A DNA stretch of 64,000 nucleotides. Origin: Deinococcus aetherius. Its GTDB lineage: Bacteria; Deinococcota; Deinococci; Deinococcales; Deinococcaceae. Below the pieces are notes generated by a model that saw nothing but the letters and a program-made list of their open reading frames with translations, was not told the origin of the DNA and did not search any database. Where the stretch lies: the NCBI RefSeq assembly GCF_025997855.1, contig NZ_AP026563.1:1-64000 (forward strand). The letters run 5' to 3'. Below, one piece after another: positions 53,130-61,798 of this stretch. The stretch's first letter is position 1. Each line of letters starts with the position of its first letter. The position numbers were made by a program, and so were the translations under genes.

Positions 53130-53369
53130 TCATGGCTCGTCATCCCGCATGTCCAGCAGGCCGTAAAACAGCTCGAGCATGGGGACGGCCAGGGCCTGGC
53201 CCTGCGCCGGGTATCCCGGGCCCAGCCGGGCCCGCACCGCATGCGCTTCCTGCTTGAGACGCAGCACGCCCATCCAGGCGACCTGGGCGGGATGGCCCAT
53301 CGGTCGCCGGGCGGTCGGGGCCTGCGCCGTCAGCCCCTCGTCCACCGGCGCGGGGAGGTGGGCGAACAC
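53130..53369 (-). CDS. Hypothetical protein, separated from its operon by the IS5 element
   Basis: 79 aa from GTG 53369: MFAHLPAPVDEGLTAQAPTA, then MGVLRLKQEAHAVRARLG and MLELFYGLLDMRDDEP. The stop lies 3 nt inside the right flank of the IS element. Without the IS, an ATG overlapping this stop would open the next frame. Function unknown; the 53370-53676 stretch upstream shows no other convincing gene. Confidence 0.4.
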   Translation of the reverse strand: MFAHLPAPVDEGLTAQAPTARRPMGHPAQVAWMGVLRLKQEAHAVRARLGPGYPAQGQALAVPMLELFYGLLDMRDDEP

Positions 53370-53676
53370 CTCCGCGCTGCCACGTTGCGCTCATGTTCCG
53401 CGCCGGGCGCGCCGCCACCGAGGCCCGGATGACGGGTCCGCTCGCGTCCCCGGTCCCCGCCCTGCTGGTTGTGCCGCTCCCCGTCGACTCCCGCTCCGTG
53501 CCCTCCGGGCAGCTCTCCCTGGCGGGGCTCCCTGCACCTTGCCAACACCAGGAAGGGAATGGCCCCTTGACCTTCCAGAACGCGCCCGACCACCTCTCCA
53601 CCCCAGCGTGCTCCTCTCGGCCGCTCCCGGATTGGGGTCCGCCCCGCCGCCCGGAGTGAGGCGGGATACTGAAGGC

Positions 53677-54888
53677 ATGGCCCGCCGGACGCCCTCAGAT
53701 CGCCCCTTGATTTTCATCTCGCATTTCAGCGCCGAACAGGAGATCGCCCTCAAGCTCCAGGAGCTGCTCGACCAGGCCTTTCTCGGCCAGGTGAACATTT
53801 TCGTGTCGTCGGATGACCGCAGCATCCGGATGGGGGCAGACTTCAACGGGACCATTCAGGACGCCCTCAAGGCCACCCGGTACGGCCTGCTGATCCTGAG
53901 CCCCGCCGCCCTGCGGCGGCCCTGGGTGAACATCGAGTTCGGCGCGCTGTGGGTTCAGAACAAGCCGGTCACCCCCATCTGTCATTCCGGCCTGAGCCCG
54001 GCCCAGCTTCCCCCGCCATACGTGAACCACAACGGCCTGAGCGCGACGGACGTCCGGGCCCTGAACAAGCTGGTGACCAACCTCGCCCAGGATGTGGAGA
54101 TGCGGGCGCCGACCGTGGACTGGCAGCCCTTCCTCGACGTGGTCCAGGCCGCCGAGCAGGGCGCGAGGCATCGGGACCTGGACACGGTCGCGGTCGCGGT
54201 CGCCACGCTCACCCGGGCCTGCAGTCAACCGGAGTTCCCGCAGCAGTTGCGGGCAGGGGGACACCAGTACACCCTGGGCGACCATGAACAGGGTGCCCAC
54301 GCCGCCCTGGCCGTGCTGAGGGACCACGGCCTGGTCGAGCAGCGGTTTCAACACCGAACCCAGGGGCCGTCGGGGCCAGGGAAAACGTACGAGCTGTCGG
54401 GGACGGCCGCCTATGACGAGTTGTGGCTCGATCCGGCGTTTCCCGGCCTGCTCGGCCAGGCGCTGGGCCGTCCGGTTCCCACGCTCCTCGAGGTCAGCTC
54501 CGGGGACGCCGGTCAGGTGCGGGAAGACCATCACCTCGAACGGGTCAGACCGGGCGCGCCCGCGGCGACGGCCCAACGCCCGGACGAGCCCGAGACACTC
54601 CGGCTTCTGGAGGCGGCCGTCCGGGACGCCTGGGAAGCGCTCAGCCACTACCGCTCGAACCCGCCGGTCAACACGGCGCCCCTCCGGCGGCAGGGCCAGA
54701 CCCTGCGAGAACGGCTGCACGCCGCCGAGGAGGCCAGCCCCGGGTTCACGGCGGCCATCGGCGGCAGCGCCGGGCGCGAACAGATGTGGAGCGACCTCGC
54801 GCGGATGAACGACGTTCAGCCCGCGGTCGAACGGCTCGGCCAGCTGATCGAGGACCTGCGCGCCCGGCTCCGGCTCCCGCTGAACTGA
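53677..54888 (+). CDS. TIR-domain protein, probable defence effector
   Basis: Protein of 403 aa. ATG 53677 follows a -10 candidate GATACT by 6 nt (leaderless), and the longer frame upstream is a shadow. The TIR domain spans about 10-125: LIFISHFSAEQEIALKLQEL, NIFVSSDDRSIRMGADF, YGLLILSPAALRRPWVNIEF with Glu87 in the place of the catalytic Glu of TIR NADases. The middle (AALAVLRDHGLVEQRFQHRT, GKTYELSGTAAYDELW) looks like a winged-helix domain. The C-terminal part is helical. TIR proteins in bacteria deplete NAD or make signals during phage infection. It is convergent with a nuclease-helicase gene that has a very similar promoter. Confidence 0.8.
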   Translation: MARRTPSDRPLIFISHFSAEQEIALKLQELLDQAFLGQVNIFVSSDDRSIRMGADFNGTIQDALKATRYGLLILSPAALRRPWVNIEFGALWVQNKPVTPICHSGLSPAQLPPPYVNHNGLSATDVRALNKLVTNLAQDVEMRAPTVDWQPFLDVVQAAEQGARHRDLDTVAVAVATLTRACSQPEFPQQLRAGGHQYTLGDHEQGAHAALAVLRDHGLVEQRFQHRTQGPSGPGKTYELSGTAAYDELWLDPAFPGLLGQALGRPVPTLLEVSSGDAGQVREDHHLERVRPGAPAATAQRPDEPETLRLLEAAVRDAWEALSHYRSNPPVNTAPLRRQGQTLRERLHAAEEASPGFTAAIGGSAGREQMWSDLARMNDVQPAVERLGQLIEDLRARLRLPLN

Positions 54889-55117
54889 GCTTTTTGAAGC
54901 TGTACCCATGGGCCACCTGCGCTGCCAACCCGGTGAGGGCGTGATCCTGACCGTTCGGGGTGCGGGACCGATGGCTTCCTCCGTTGGCGGCGCGAGAACA
55001 GCTGAGCGCCGCCTAGCCGCAGGTCCCCAGGAGCGCCACGGTGGTAGCCATCAATCCAAGCGTGACGACCCGACCTCAGGCCCTGTCCTCGCTGGAGACT
55101 GTCCTGTATGGGTGATC
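54889..55117. other. Gap between the convergent TIR and nuclease-helicase genes
   Basis: About 230 bp. A short AGCTTTTTGAAGCT repeat at about 54889 may end transcription. A minus-strand fragment (MATTVALLGTCG then a stop) has no clear meaning. Nothing else seen. Confidence 0.35.
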
Positions 55118-57532
55118 TCAGGGCAGTCCCACCAGGTACAGCGTCTCCCGGGCGCGCGTGAGCGCGACGTACTTCAGGTTCTCCTCCTGCTGCCGTTCCC
55201 ACTCCTGTTGATCCTGCCGCAGTTTGGCGAACAGCGGATAGCCCATCACGAAGACCCGGTCCGCTTCCAGTCCCTTGGCCTGGTGGGCACTGGACACCCG
55301 CACGCCCATCCGGGGGTCCGGCGCCGTCACCGCCTCCACGAAGGTCCTGAATTCACCGCCATCCCAGCGCTGCGCCTGCTCGTGCAACCGGCCAAGCACC
55401 CACGGCGGCAGGACCTTCAGTGGTTTGTTCCTGGGGCCGAGCGGGGGGCGGGCCCTGGGCGCGCTGGCAGGGACGAAGCCCGCCGCGAGGTTCCGCAGCT
55501 CCGTCACCACCTTGCGGACCCGTCCCGAATCGCTCTCCAGGGCCTCCTCCTGGTCCGACTTGTCGGGGCGAAGTGCCGCCTGACCCTCGTAATCCAGGGT
55601 CAGGCCCCGGGACAGCAGTTCCAGCACGATCAGGTCGACCAGGTCGTTGTTGCGGGAGAACAGCAGATCCCGTTCCCGGACGTACCCGAACGCCTGTGCC
55701 CAGCCCACCTCGAAGACCTCCCCCTCCCGGGCGTGCGGCGCCGCCTCGATGGCGGGCATCAAGGCCTGCGCTCGCCGGACATGGGATTTCGGGCAACGGT
55801 AGCTGACGGTCAGCTTGAGTTCCCGGGGCGGACTAGGCAGCCGCCTGATGTTCTCGACGCTGTTGTTGTCCGCCCCACGAAAGCCCATGATGGCCTGCCG
55901 GGGATCCCCCACAAAGAGCAGCCGTCCTGTTTCCCCGGCGGCCCGCCGCACCAGCTCCAGTTGCGTCTGGGTCAGGTCCTGGCACTCGTCCACGAACACG
56001 AAGTCGTATGGCTGCATGGGCAGGTTCAACCTCACGGGCAGGTAGTTCTGCTCGTCGAGGCTGATCAGGTTCTGGGCTTGGTAGGTGGCCACGGTCAGGT
56101 CCAGGGCACGGGCGACGACCGGTTGCAGCCCTTCGGCGTCCGTGACGTTGTACTGCCGGGCCAGTCGGGCGTAGTGGTCCGGGTCCGAAGGATCGCAGTG
56201 GACATAGCTCTGAAACTTCTCGTAGAGGTTGCGGACACGCTTCAGGTCGTCCTGAGTCAGCCGGGTCCCCAACACGTCCAGGGCCGCCCGGTTGAGCATG
56301 CCCGCCGCCTTGTGCTGATCTACCTTGATCCCACGTTTGCGCCGGTTGAGCACCCGCATCCCGAACCCGTTCAGGGTGGCCGTCTCCACGTCGTCGACCC
56401 CCGCCTCGCCGAGCTTCGTCTCCAGCTCATGCCGGATGCTGCGGTTGAAGGCCAGCACCGCGATCCGGGCGCGGGCATCACCGCGTTTGATGACCTTCAC
56501 GCTCTCCAGCAGGGTGGTGCTCTTGCCGCTCCCGGCGACCGCGATAACGAGCCCGTGCCCATCCTCGAACTCCAAGAAGTCGAAGATCCGCTGCTGGTAC
56601 TCGGAAGGGACGAACACCCGCTGCGGTTTCGGGGCGGGCTTCTCGTCGACCCGTTTGACGTGGGCGGTGAGGTGGAGGCGGGTGTCCCCGGCGGCCATTA
56701 CGTTGGCCTCCTCCCGCGTCCAGCGTGGGTGCGCCGAGACGGGCAAGACCTCCTTCAGGGAAGGGGTGCCCTGACCCGTCAACCGCTCCACCACCTCTGC
56801 GACGACCCGGGCACAGCCGTCCGGGTTCTCCACGGCCTGCTGCTCCGAAAACCGGATCACCGGCCAGCAGGCCGCGAGGAAGGCCTCGTCCCGGACCTCG
56901 TCCCCACTGCGGTAGGCCTGCGCCCTCGCGTCGAACTCCATGAAGTGAATGGGCAGCCTGTGACCCAGGCCGTACGGCTCGTCGAGTTCGATATCCATGC
57001 GTAAGCGGTGGGCGGGATCGAAGTACAGGAAATCGGGGTGGTAGGTCTTCTGACCGCTCGCCAGCAGTCGGCGCCGCAGGATGCGGTTCGGAAAGTGCCG
57101 CTGGAGCTGCTCGAACAGGTGCATCTCCGCTAGACCGGCCAGGGCGAAGCTCTCCCCGACCCCCTCCACGGCGCCGCTCTCCAGCAGGGCGGCCACCTTC
57201 CGCCGCCGGTGGGCGTGCAGGACTTCGGGCGTGAGCTTGGCGCGTTCGGCCGCCTCGAACTCGGCCCGGGCCTGTCCGTGCTGACGCACGGCGGCGGCGT
57301 ACCGGTCCCTGGCGGCCTGACGTTCGGGGGCGGTCAGGGTGTCCGCCTGCCCTTTGAGTCTGAACAGGCCGTAGAAGGTGGACAGGAGACTCTTACCGGG
57401 GGAGAGGTTCGGGGGGAAGGCGTCCTCAGTCGGCGGGGGGACGTCGAACGCGGGGAGGTCCGGACTGGAGGCGAGCGCCTGCTGGAGACGCGGTGGGATC
57501 AGGACGACGGGGTAGGTGGGGCGGGGAGTCAC
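55118..57532 (-). CDS. Fusion of a PD-(D/E)xK-like nuclease domain with a UvrD-type helicase
   Basis: Protein of 804 aa starting at GTG 57532. The N-terminal 300 residues contain a restriction-like nuclease signature: HPDF with Asp167, RMDIELDEPYGLG (Asp180, Glu182, Asp184), PIHFMEFDARAQAYRSGDEV and ACWPVIRFSEQQAV. The helicase part has VAGSGKSTTLLE near 330, FVFVDECQDLTQTQLEL, VGDPRQAIMGFRGADNN, SYRCPKSHVRRA, SSAHQAKGLEADRVFVMG and YVALTRARETLYLVGLP. Such nuclease-helicase fusions are common in phage defence and DNA repair. The helicase part resembles that of the plus-strand helicase at 40830 only in its motifs. Confidence 0.85.
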   Translation of the reverse strand: MTPRPTYPVVLIPPRLQQALASSPDLPAFDVPPPTEDAFPPNLSPGKSLLSTFYGLFRLKGQADTLTAPERQAARDRYAAAVRQHGQARAEFEAAERAKLTPEVLHAHRRRKVAALLESGAVEGVGESFALAGLAEMHLFEQLQRHFPNRILRRRLLASGQKTYHPDFLYFDPAHRLRMDIELDEPYGLGHRLPIHFMEFDARAQAYRSGDEVRDEAFLAACWPVIRFSEQQAVENPDGCARVVAEVVERLTGQGTPSLKEVLPVSAHPRWTREEANVMAAGDTRLHLTAHVKRVDEKPAPKPQRVFVPSEYQQRIFDFLEFEDGHGLVIAVAGSGKSTTLLESVKVIKRGDARARIAVLAFNRSIRHELETKLGEAGVDDVETATLNGFGMRVLNRRKRGIKVDQHKAAGMLNRAALDVLGTRLTQDDLKRVRNLYEKFQSYVHCDPSDPDHYARLARQYNVTDAEGLQPVVARALDLTVATYQAQNLISLDEQNYLPVRLNLPMQPYDFVFVDECQDLTQTQLELVRRAAGETGRLLFVGDPRQAIMGFRGADNNSVENIRRLPSPPRELKLTVSYRCPKSHVRRAQALMPAIEAAPHAREGEVFEVGWAQAFGYVRERDLLFSRNNDLVDLIVLELLSRGLTLDYEGQAALRPDKSDQEEALESDSGRVRKVVTELRNLAAGFVPASAPRARPPLGPRNKPLKVLPPWVLGRLHEQAQRWDGGEFRTFVEAVTAPDPRMGVRVSSAHQAKGLEADRVFVMGYPLFAKLRQDQQEWERQQEENLKYVALTRARETLYLVGLP

Positions 57533-57567
57533 GGGGCACCGCTGAGCTGGACCATGCGCCCAGTATT
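57529..57567 (-). promoter_or_regulatory. Leaderless mini-ORF and promoter before the nuclease-helicase gene
   Basis: AATACT (57567-57562) lies 6 nt before ATG 57555, which opens an 8-codon frame MVQLSGAP. Its stop overlaps the GTG start of the nuclease-helicase as GTGA, so a ribosome on the mini-ORF could re-start on the main gene. Confidence 0.5.
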
Positions 57568-57739
57568 GCGACGAAAGCTCCCCGCGGGGCTCCTTTTCGG
57601 GAGGCTACCGCCGAGCGTGGGTCGCACTAGAGTTGGAACGGGGAGTGACGCCAATGGGCCGTCAACTTCGGTTCGTCACTCTGATGCACGGAAGAATGAC
57701 GTTTGGGACGGTATTCTGATCTCCTGGAGTTGACCCGCT

Positions 57740-59368
57740 TCAGGTTCCGGTGACGGCCCGGATGCGCTGCCCGACGGTGGGCGTGACCGTCCCGAGCCCC
57801 TGGATGTACTCCAGCACGACCTGCGCGTCGGGTTCACGGGTCGTGCCCTGCCCGTCATTGAACATGGTGTACTCGTCCCCGCCGCTGTTGGTGAAGTCGC
57901 TGAGGGCGAGGGTGTAGGTCGTGGCGTCCTTTTGAATCGGCGTGCCGCCGTCCAGGGTGACGCTCACGATCCGGGAGCCGACCGCCTTGCTCACGTCGTA
58001 GGCGAACGAGAAACCCGAGATCTGCAGGAAGCGTCCGCTCGCCCCGGGCAGGGCCGAGACGCTATTTGCCAGCGCCGCGTACAGTTGCGCCCCGGTGACC
58101 GTGCGGGTGACCACCGTATTCCCGAAGGGCAACACCGAGTACACGTCCCCCGCCACCAGATCATAGGGCGGCCCCGGCTGGTACCCGGGCGTGGGCCGTC
58201 GCAGGTTCTTGTCCTGCGGCGCGTAGCTGGAGGGCAGGGAACTGCGGATGCTCCCGCCATTCTGAATGGCAAGCTGGGTGCCGTAACGTGTCCGGAAGGC
58301 GTCCGCGATCAAGTCGCCCAGCGCGACCTCCCCCAGGCGCTCAATGTTGCTGCCACGGGGAAAGACATCGGTCGCCACGCCCACTCGGCGGTCGAGCTGC
58401 TGGGCGAGCTGGGCACGGTAAGGGGCGAGCACCTGCTCGACGGCGGGGTCGGGCGTGACGGCGTCCATGCGCGGCTCGACGAAGGTGTTCACCCGGTCCG
58501 TCACCCGGCGGCTGGTCAGGTCGTAGGTGACGTTCACCTTCGCGTAACTCGCCCCCTTGCTAAGGTTCTCCACGACGAGGGCGTCTCCCACGAAGCCGCT
58601 GAACTGCTCGTTGGTGTGGTCGCCGAAGATCACATCGAAGCCCCGGACGCTCCCCGCGAAATCGATCAGGGGACCGGTTGCCGCTTGGGTGGCCGCATCC
58701 TTGCCCGTGACGCCCAGGTGCGTGATCGCCACGAAGACCTGGGCGCCCTGGGCCTGCGCGGCCGCCCGCGCCTGGGTCGCGGCAGCGACGGGGTCAGTGA
58801 CCTGCAGGGTGCCGAGGGCGCCCGGCGCGACCAGGGTGGGCGCCTCCGGGTTGGTCAGCCCGATCACCGCGACCTTCACCTCACCGACCGTGAAGATCTT
58901 GTACGGGGCGACGTTCTTCAGGTTCGCGTCGAGGTGTTGCAGATTCGCGGAGAGGTACGAGAACTTGGCCCGGTCGATCAGGTTCTGGAGAAAGGTGAGG
59001 CCCCGGTCGAAGTTGTGGTTGCCGAAGGTGTCCGCGTCGAAGCCCATGACGTTCATGGCCTCCACGGCGGGCACCTCGCCGAAGAAGCCCGACAGGGGCG
59101 GGGACGCCCCGTACGCGTCTCCCCCCGTCAGGGTGAGGGTGTTGGGGTTGGCCGCGCGGTCCTGCTTGAAATACGCGCTGAGTACCGCCGCGCCGCCCAC
59201 CTGGTAGGCGCTCGCGCCGCTGCCTACACTCAGCGGGTCGAGTTGCGCGTGCCAGTCCGAGACGTCGAGGAACTGGAGGGTGACGGGCTGCGCCGGGGGG
59301 ACGGGACCGGGCGAGCAGGCGACGAGCGCGAGGGTCAGGGCGGCGAGCGGTGCGGTCTTGATGAACAT
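57740..59368 (-). CDS. Lipoprotein 5'-nucleotidase / metallophosphatase of the UshA type
   Basis: Protein of 542 aa with ribosome site caggaggacct. Residues 1-18 form a lipoprotein signal (PLAALTLALVACSPG). The metallophosphatase domain has LQFLDVSDWHAQLDP, LTGGDAYGASPP, TFGNHNFDRGLTF, AITHLGVTGKD and IFGDHTNEQF, the metal ligands of UshA-type enzymes (with Asn where GDHTH has His). The C-terminal nucleotidase domain has AIQNGGSIRSSL, SVLPFGNTVVT and ALSDFTNSGGDEYTMF. It splits extracellular nucleotides to recover phosphate and nucleosides; such enzymes are plentiful in Deinococcus. Confidence 0.92.
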   Translation of the reverse strand: MFIKTAPLAALTLALVACSPGPVPPAQPVTLQFLDVSDWHAQLDPLSVGSGASAYQVGGAAVLSAYFKQDRAANPNTLTLTGGDAYGASPPLSGFFGEVPAVEAMNVMGFDADTFGNHNFDRGLTFLQNLIDRAKFSYLSANLQHLDANLKNVAPYKIFTVGEVKVAVIGLTNPEAPTLVAPGALGTLQVTDPVAAATQARAAAQAQGAQVFVAITHLGVTGKDAATQAATGPLIDFAGSVRGFDVIFGDHTNEQFSGFVGDALVVENLSKGASYAKVNVTYDLTSRRVTDRVNTFVEPRMDAVTPDPAVEQVLAPYRAQLAQQLDRRVGVATDVFPRGSNIERLGEVALGDLIADAFRTRYGTQLAIQNGGSIRSSLPSSYAPQDKNLRRPTPGYQPGPPYDLVAGDVYSVLPFGNTVVTRTVTGAQLYAALANSVSALPGASGRFLQISGFSFAYDVSKAVGSRIVSVTLDGGTPIQKDATTYTLALSDFTNSGGDEYTMFNDGQGTTREPDAQVVLEYIQGLGTVTPTVGQRIRAVTGT

Positions 59369-59602
59369 AGGTCCTCCTGCTCCTGGGACGAGAGGGGCGC
59401 ACCCGTTGTGAACGTGGTCTCACCCCTTGAGGGGCAGGATGAGGGCCTTGGCTGGTGAGCGTGCCTTGAGTGTAAGGATCACGGGACGGCCGATGGTGAA
59501 GCGGGGCGGTGAGGAGAAACGAGAAACCGGGGCACCCCAGGAGGAGTGAGTCTCTTCGGTGTAGGTCGTTCGGAAATGCGGGCGGCAGGGGCAGTGGGCC
59601 CC

Positions 59603-60385
59603 TCAGCGCGTTTCCTTCGCCTGCCGGATCAGGGCTTGCAGCTGAGCGCTGCTCAGGGGGCCGAGGTGCCGCGCGACGATGCGGCCCTGGGCATTCACCG
59701 CGAAGGTGGTGGGAAAGCCGCTGACCCGCAGGGTGCCGGTGACGGCCTCACCGCCCAGCCAGGTGGCGTTCGTCGCCGGGTAGGTGCGCAGGAACGCCCC
59801 CACCCGACCGGCCGGCTCGCCGACGTTCAGCAGCACCACGGGTTCACCCGCCTGGACAGCGCGCATCAGGAGCGGCATCTCGGCCCGGCAGGGCGGGCAC
59901 CAGGTGGCCCAGAGGTTCACGACGCCCGGGCGGGGCAGCGCGGCAGGGCGCGAGACCGCGTCGCCCGCGAGGCGCGGGAAGGGCACTGCCGGGAAGGTCT
60001 GCACCCCGGGAGTGGGCTTGAGCAGCAGGGGCAGCACGCCCGCCAGGACCGTGACGAGCAGCGGGAGGGCCAGCCGGTCCGGCAGGCGCCGGCGGGGCAG
60101 CCACAGGGCCAGCAGGCCCGCCGCGAGGCCTGGCCCCCACGCCCAGCCCCCACGCCGGACGTCGAGCAGTTCGAGCAGCCCGGCGCCGGGCGACTGACCG
60201 AGCTGTCCGAAGAGGCCGGGGAGGTTCGCCCAGAGGCGGGCGGTGACCAGGGCCACGACCGCGGCTTCCATCGCGCCCCGGAAGCGCGCCAGGGAGGACC
60301 AGGCCAGCAGGCCGAGCACCAGGGTGAGTTGCGACCAGCCGAGCACCAGCGGGCCGAGCTTCAGGGCGTCCGGCCCGATGTTCAC
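59603..60385 (-). CDS. Membrane-anchored TlpA/ResA-like thioredoxin
   Basis: Protein of 260 aa from GTG 60385, coupled as GTGA to a short upstream frame. The N-terminal half has three to four membrane segments (LVLGWSQLTLVLGLLAW, LLVTVLAGVLPLLLK). The C-terminal thioredoxin domain has WATWCPPCRAEMPLL (CPPC active site), VVLLNVGEPAGRVGAFL and VSGFPTTFAVNAQGRIVARH. It should act as a disulfide reductase or oxidase outside the membrane, as in cytochrome c maturation or envelope repair. Confidence 0.85.
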   Translation of the reverse strand: MNIGPDALKLGPLVLGWSQLTLVLGLLAWSSLARFRGAMEAAVVALVTARLWANLPGLFGQLGQSPGAGLLELLDVRRGGWAWGPGLAAGLLALWLPRRRLPDRLALPLLVTVLAGVLPLLLKPTPGVQTFPAVPFPRLAGDAVSRPAALPRPGVVNLWATWCPPCRAEMPLLMRAVQAGEPVVLLNVGEPAGRVGAFLRTYPATNATWLGGEAVTGTLRVSGFPTTFAVNAQGRIVARHLGPLSSAQLQALIRQAKETR

Positions 60386-60522
60386 GGGCACTCCCGGTGG
60401 AGACGGGACGAACGCTGGGACGCGGCCCGGGATGCCCCGGCGGTCCCGCCGCCGGGGAGGAAGGGCAGCCGGGCGTCCGGGGGAAACAGGCTGGGCATGG
60501 GCGGGCAGTCCTGAGGGGTCAA
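60382..60522 (-). CDS. Short upstream frame coupled to the thioredoxin-like gene
   Basis: 46 codons from TTG 60522, with an AGGAGG ribosome site 6 nt before. The product (MTPQDCPPMPSLFPPDARLP...) is Pro/Arg-rich and may be disordered. The stop overlaps the GTG start of the next gene. It may serve as a coupling or leader frame rather than a working protein. Confidence 0.4.
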   Translation of the reverse strand: MTPQDCPPMPSLFPPDARLPFLPGGGTAGASRAASQRSSRLHRECP

Positions 60523-60749
60523 GGTGGTCCTCCTGGGGCCTGAACGGCCGGGCCTCCCCGGGCCGTCCGCGTTGCCCGGGAGGGTTCACCGCCCCCGGCT
60601 GTGCGAGGTAAGGCACCCGGCCGATTGTCCGGCAGGCGTGTAAAGATCGTGTTGCCGGGCCGGGACACGTCAGAAAGCACAGGGGGCGGGCTGCTCCCTG
60701 TGCCGGTTGAGGTCCACCTTTCCCGACCCGGCCGCCGACCGTAGCGTGG
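60386..60749. other. Mostly non-coding stretch upstream of the thioredoxin-like gene
   Basis: Besides the short frame above, GC-rich DNA with several possible stems (for example CCGGGCCTCCCCGGGCC near 60550). No further gene seen. Confidence 0.35.
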
Positions 60750-61510
60750 TCAGGAGGCGGGCGTCTCGATGGTCTGGCCGTACCACAGCATCAGCCAGGC
60801 CTGGAACTGGGCGCGCTGCACCGGCCGACTCTGCACGACATTCAGCGCGAAGTCCCTGAGTTCCGGGCGTATGGCCATGAGGACGGCGATCTGCGAGGCG
60901 ATGATCCGCTCGTGCCTGCGGACGCTGCCCTCGCGCCAGGCCCGGTCACTTTCCACGAGGCGCCCCACCAGGGTCTCGTCGCGGGTGAGCTGGAAGAGGG
61001 GGGCGAGGTCGAGACCCACCAGCCGTTGCTCCTCGCGCACGGGGTCGATGTTGGACCACTGCTGGAGCCAGGTCCGCAGCTGGTTGCTCCGCTGGGTGTG
61101 CCGCTCAGTGATCATCTGCGCGGCCTGCCGGGCCTCGGGACGCTGGCCGCTCCGCACCTCGGCCTCGGAGATGGAGCTGGCGTACGGGTGGTGCCGAATG
61201 GTCTGCGACATGGAGGCGATGTTGAACGCGTCCGCCGCCTTGTTCCGCAGCGACTCCAGGGAGCGCCGCCCGAGCGGCACGTACTCCGGCGTGAGCTTGA
61301 GGTTCAGCCGCTGTGCCTTGACCCGGGCAGCGCTGACGTCACTCTCGGCCCGCCAGGGCGTGTTGGTGACGGGGGCGGACGTTCGCACCGAGGTGGTCTC
61401 CGCACCCGGAGACGTGGCCGTCTCGGCTGCCGGCGGGGTTTTCCCGCACGCGACGAGCAGGAGCTGATGCTGGAGACGAGGACGGCGGAACGGCTCGTCT
61501 TGGTCTTCAT
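60750..61510 (-). pseudogene. DUF305-like lipoprotein gene with a frameshift in the signal peptide
   Basis: ATG 61510 has a perfect ribosome site (ggaggtcccgag) and starts MKTKTSRSAVLVSSIS, but the lipobox LLLVACGKTPP and all later residues lie in another frame (+1/-2 shift near 61465). The mature part has SMSQTIRHHPYASSISEAEV and later ITERHTQRSNQLRTWLQQW, like a DUF305 domain with altered His spacing. Either a single-base indel broke the gene or the sequence has an error at that point. Confidence 0.65.
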
Positions 61511-61740
61511 CTCGGGACCTCCGGTCGGCATTCGGTGTTCTGCTGTTTGGTCGGTGTGGAAATAGACAACGCGTGATGCCGCGTCTGTCAGACACAATCC
61601 TTCCTCAACAGGGCACGCGAACCTTCGAGCACAGTTGACCGGGAGCGTCCGTGAACTGGTCGCCGACCACGGTCCTTCTGGTGGGCGGCCTTCGATAGGA
61701 GGGCCCGGCTGCCACAGGGTTTGGGCGGCCCCAGTCAGCG
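61511..61740. other. Intergenic region
   Basis: About 230 bp without a convincing gene. It must hold the promoter of the DUF305-like gene on the minus strand. Confidence 0.35.
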
Positions 61741-61798
61741 GGTCAGAGCAGGTCCGGCCACGCACACCAGCACGTGTGCGTGGCCGGACCCTCTGACC
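61741..61798 (-). terminator. Very strong hairpin terminator
   Basis: GGTCAGAG ... CTCTGACC enclose GGTCCGGCCACGCACAC and its complement, giving about 25 bp of stem around loop CAGCAC with one 2-nt bulge. It starts directly after the stop of the alpha/beta hydrolase gene (minus strand). Confidence 0.75.

Noticed and set aside
54908..57004. A 698-codon plus-strand frame
   Set aside because: Antisense to the nuclease-helicase gene, which has all helicase motifs.
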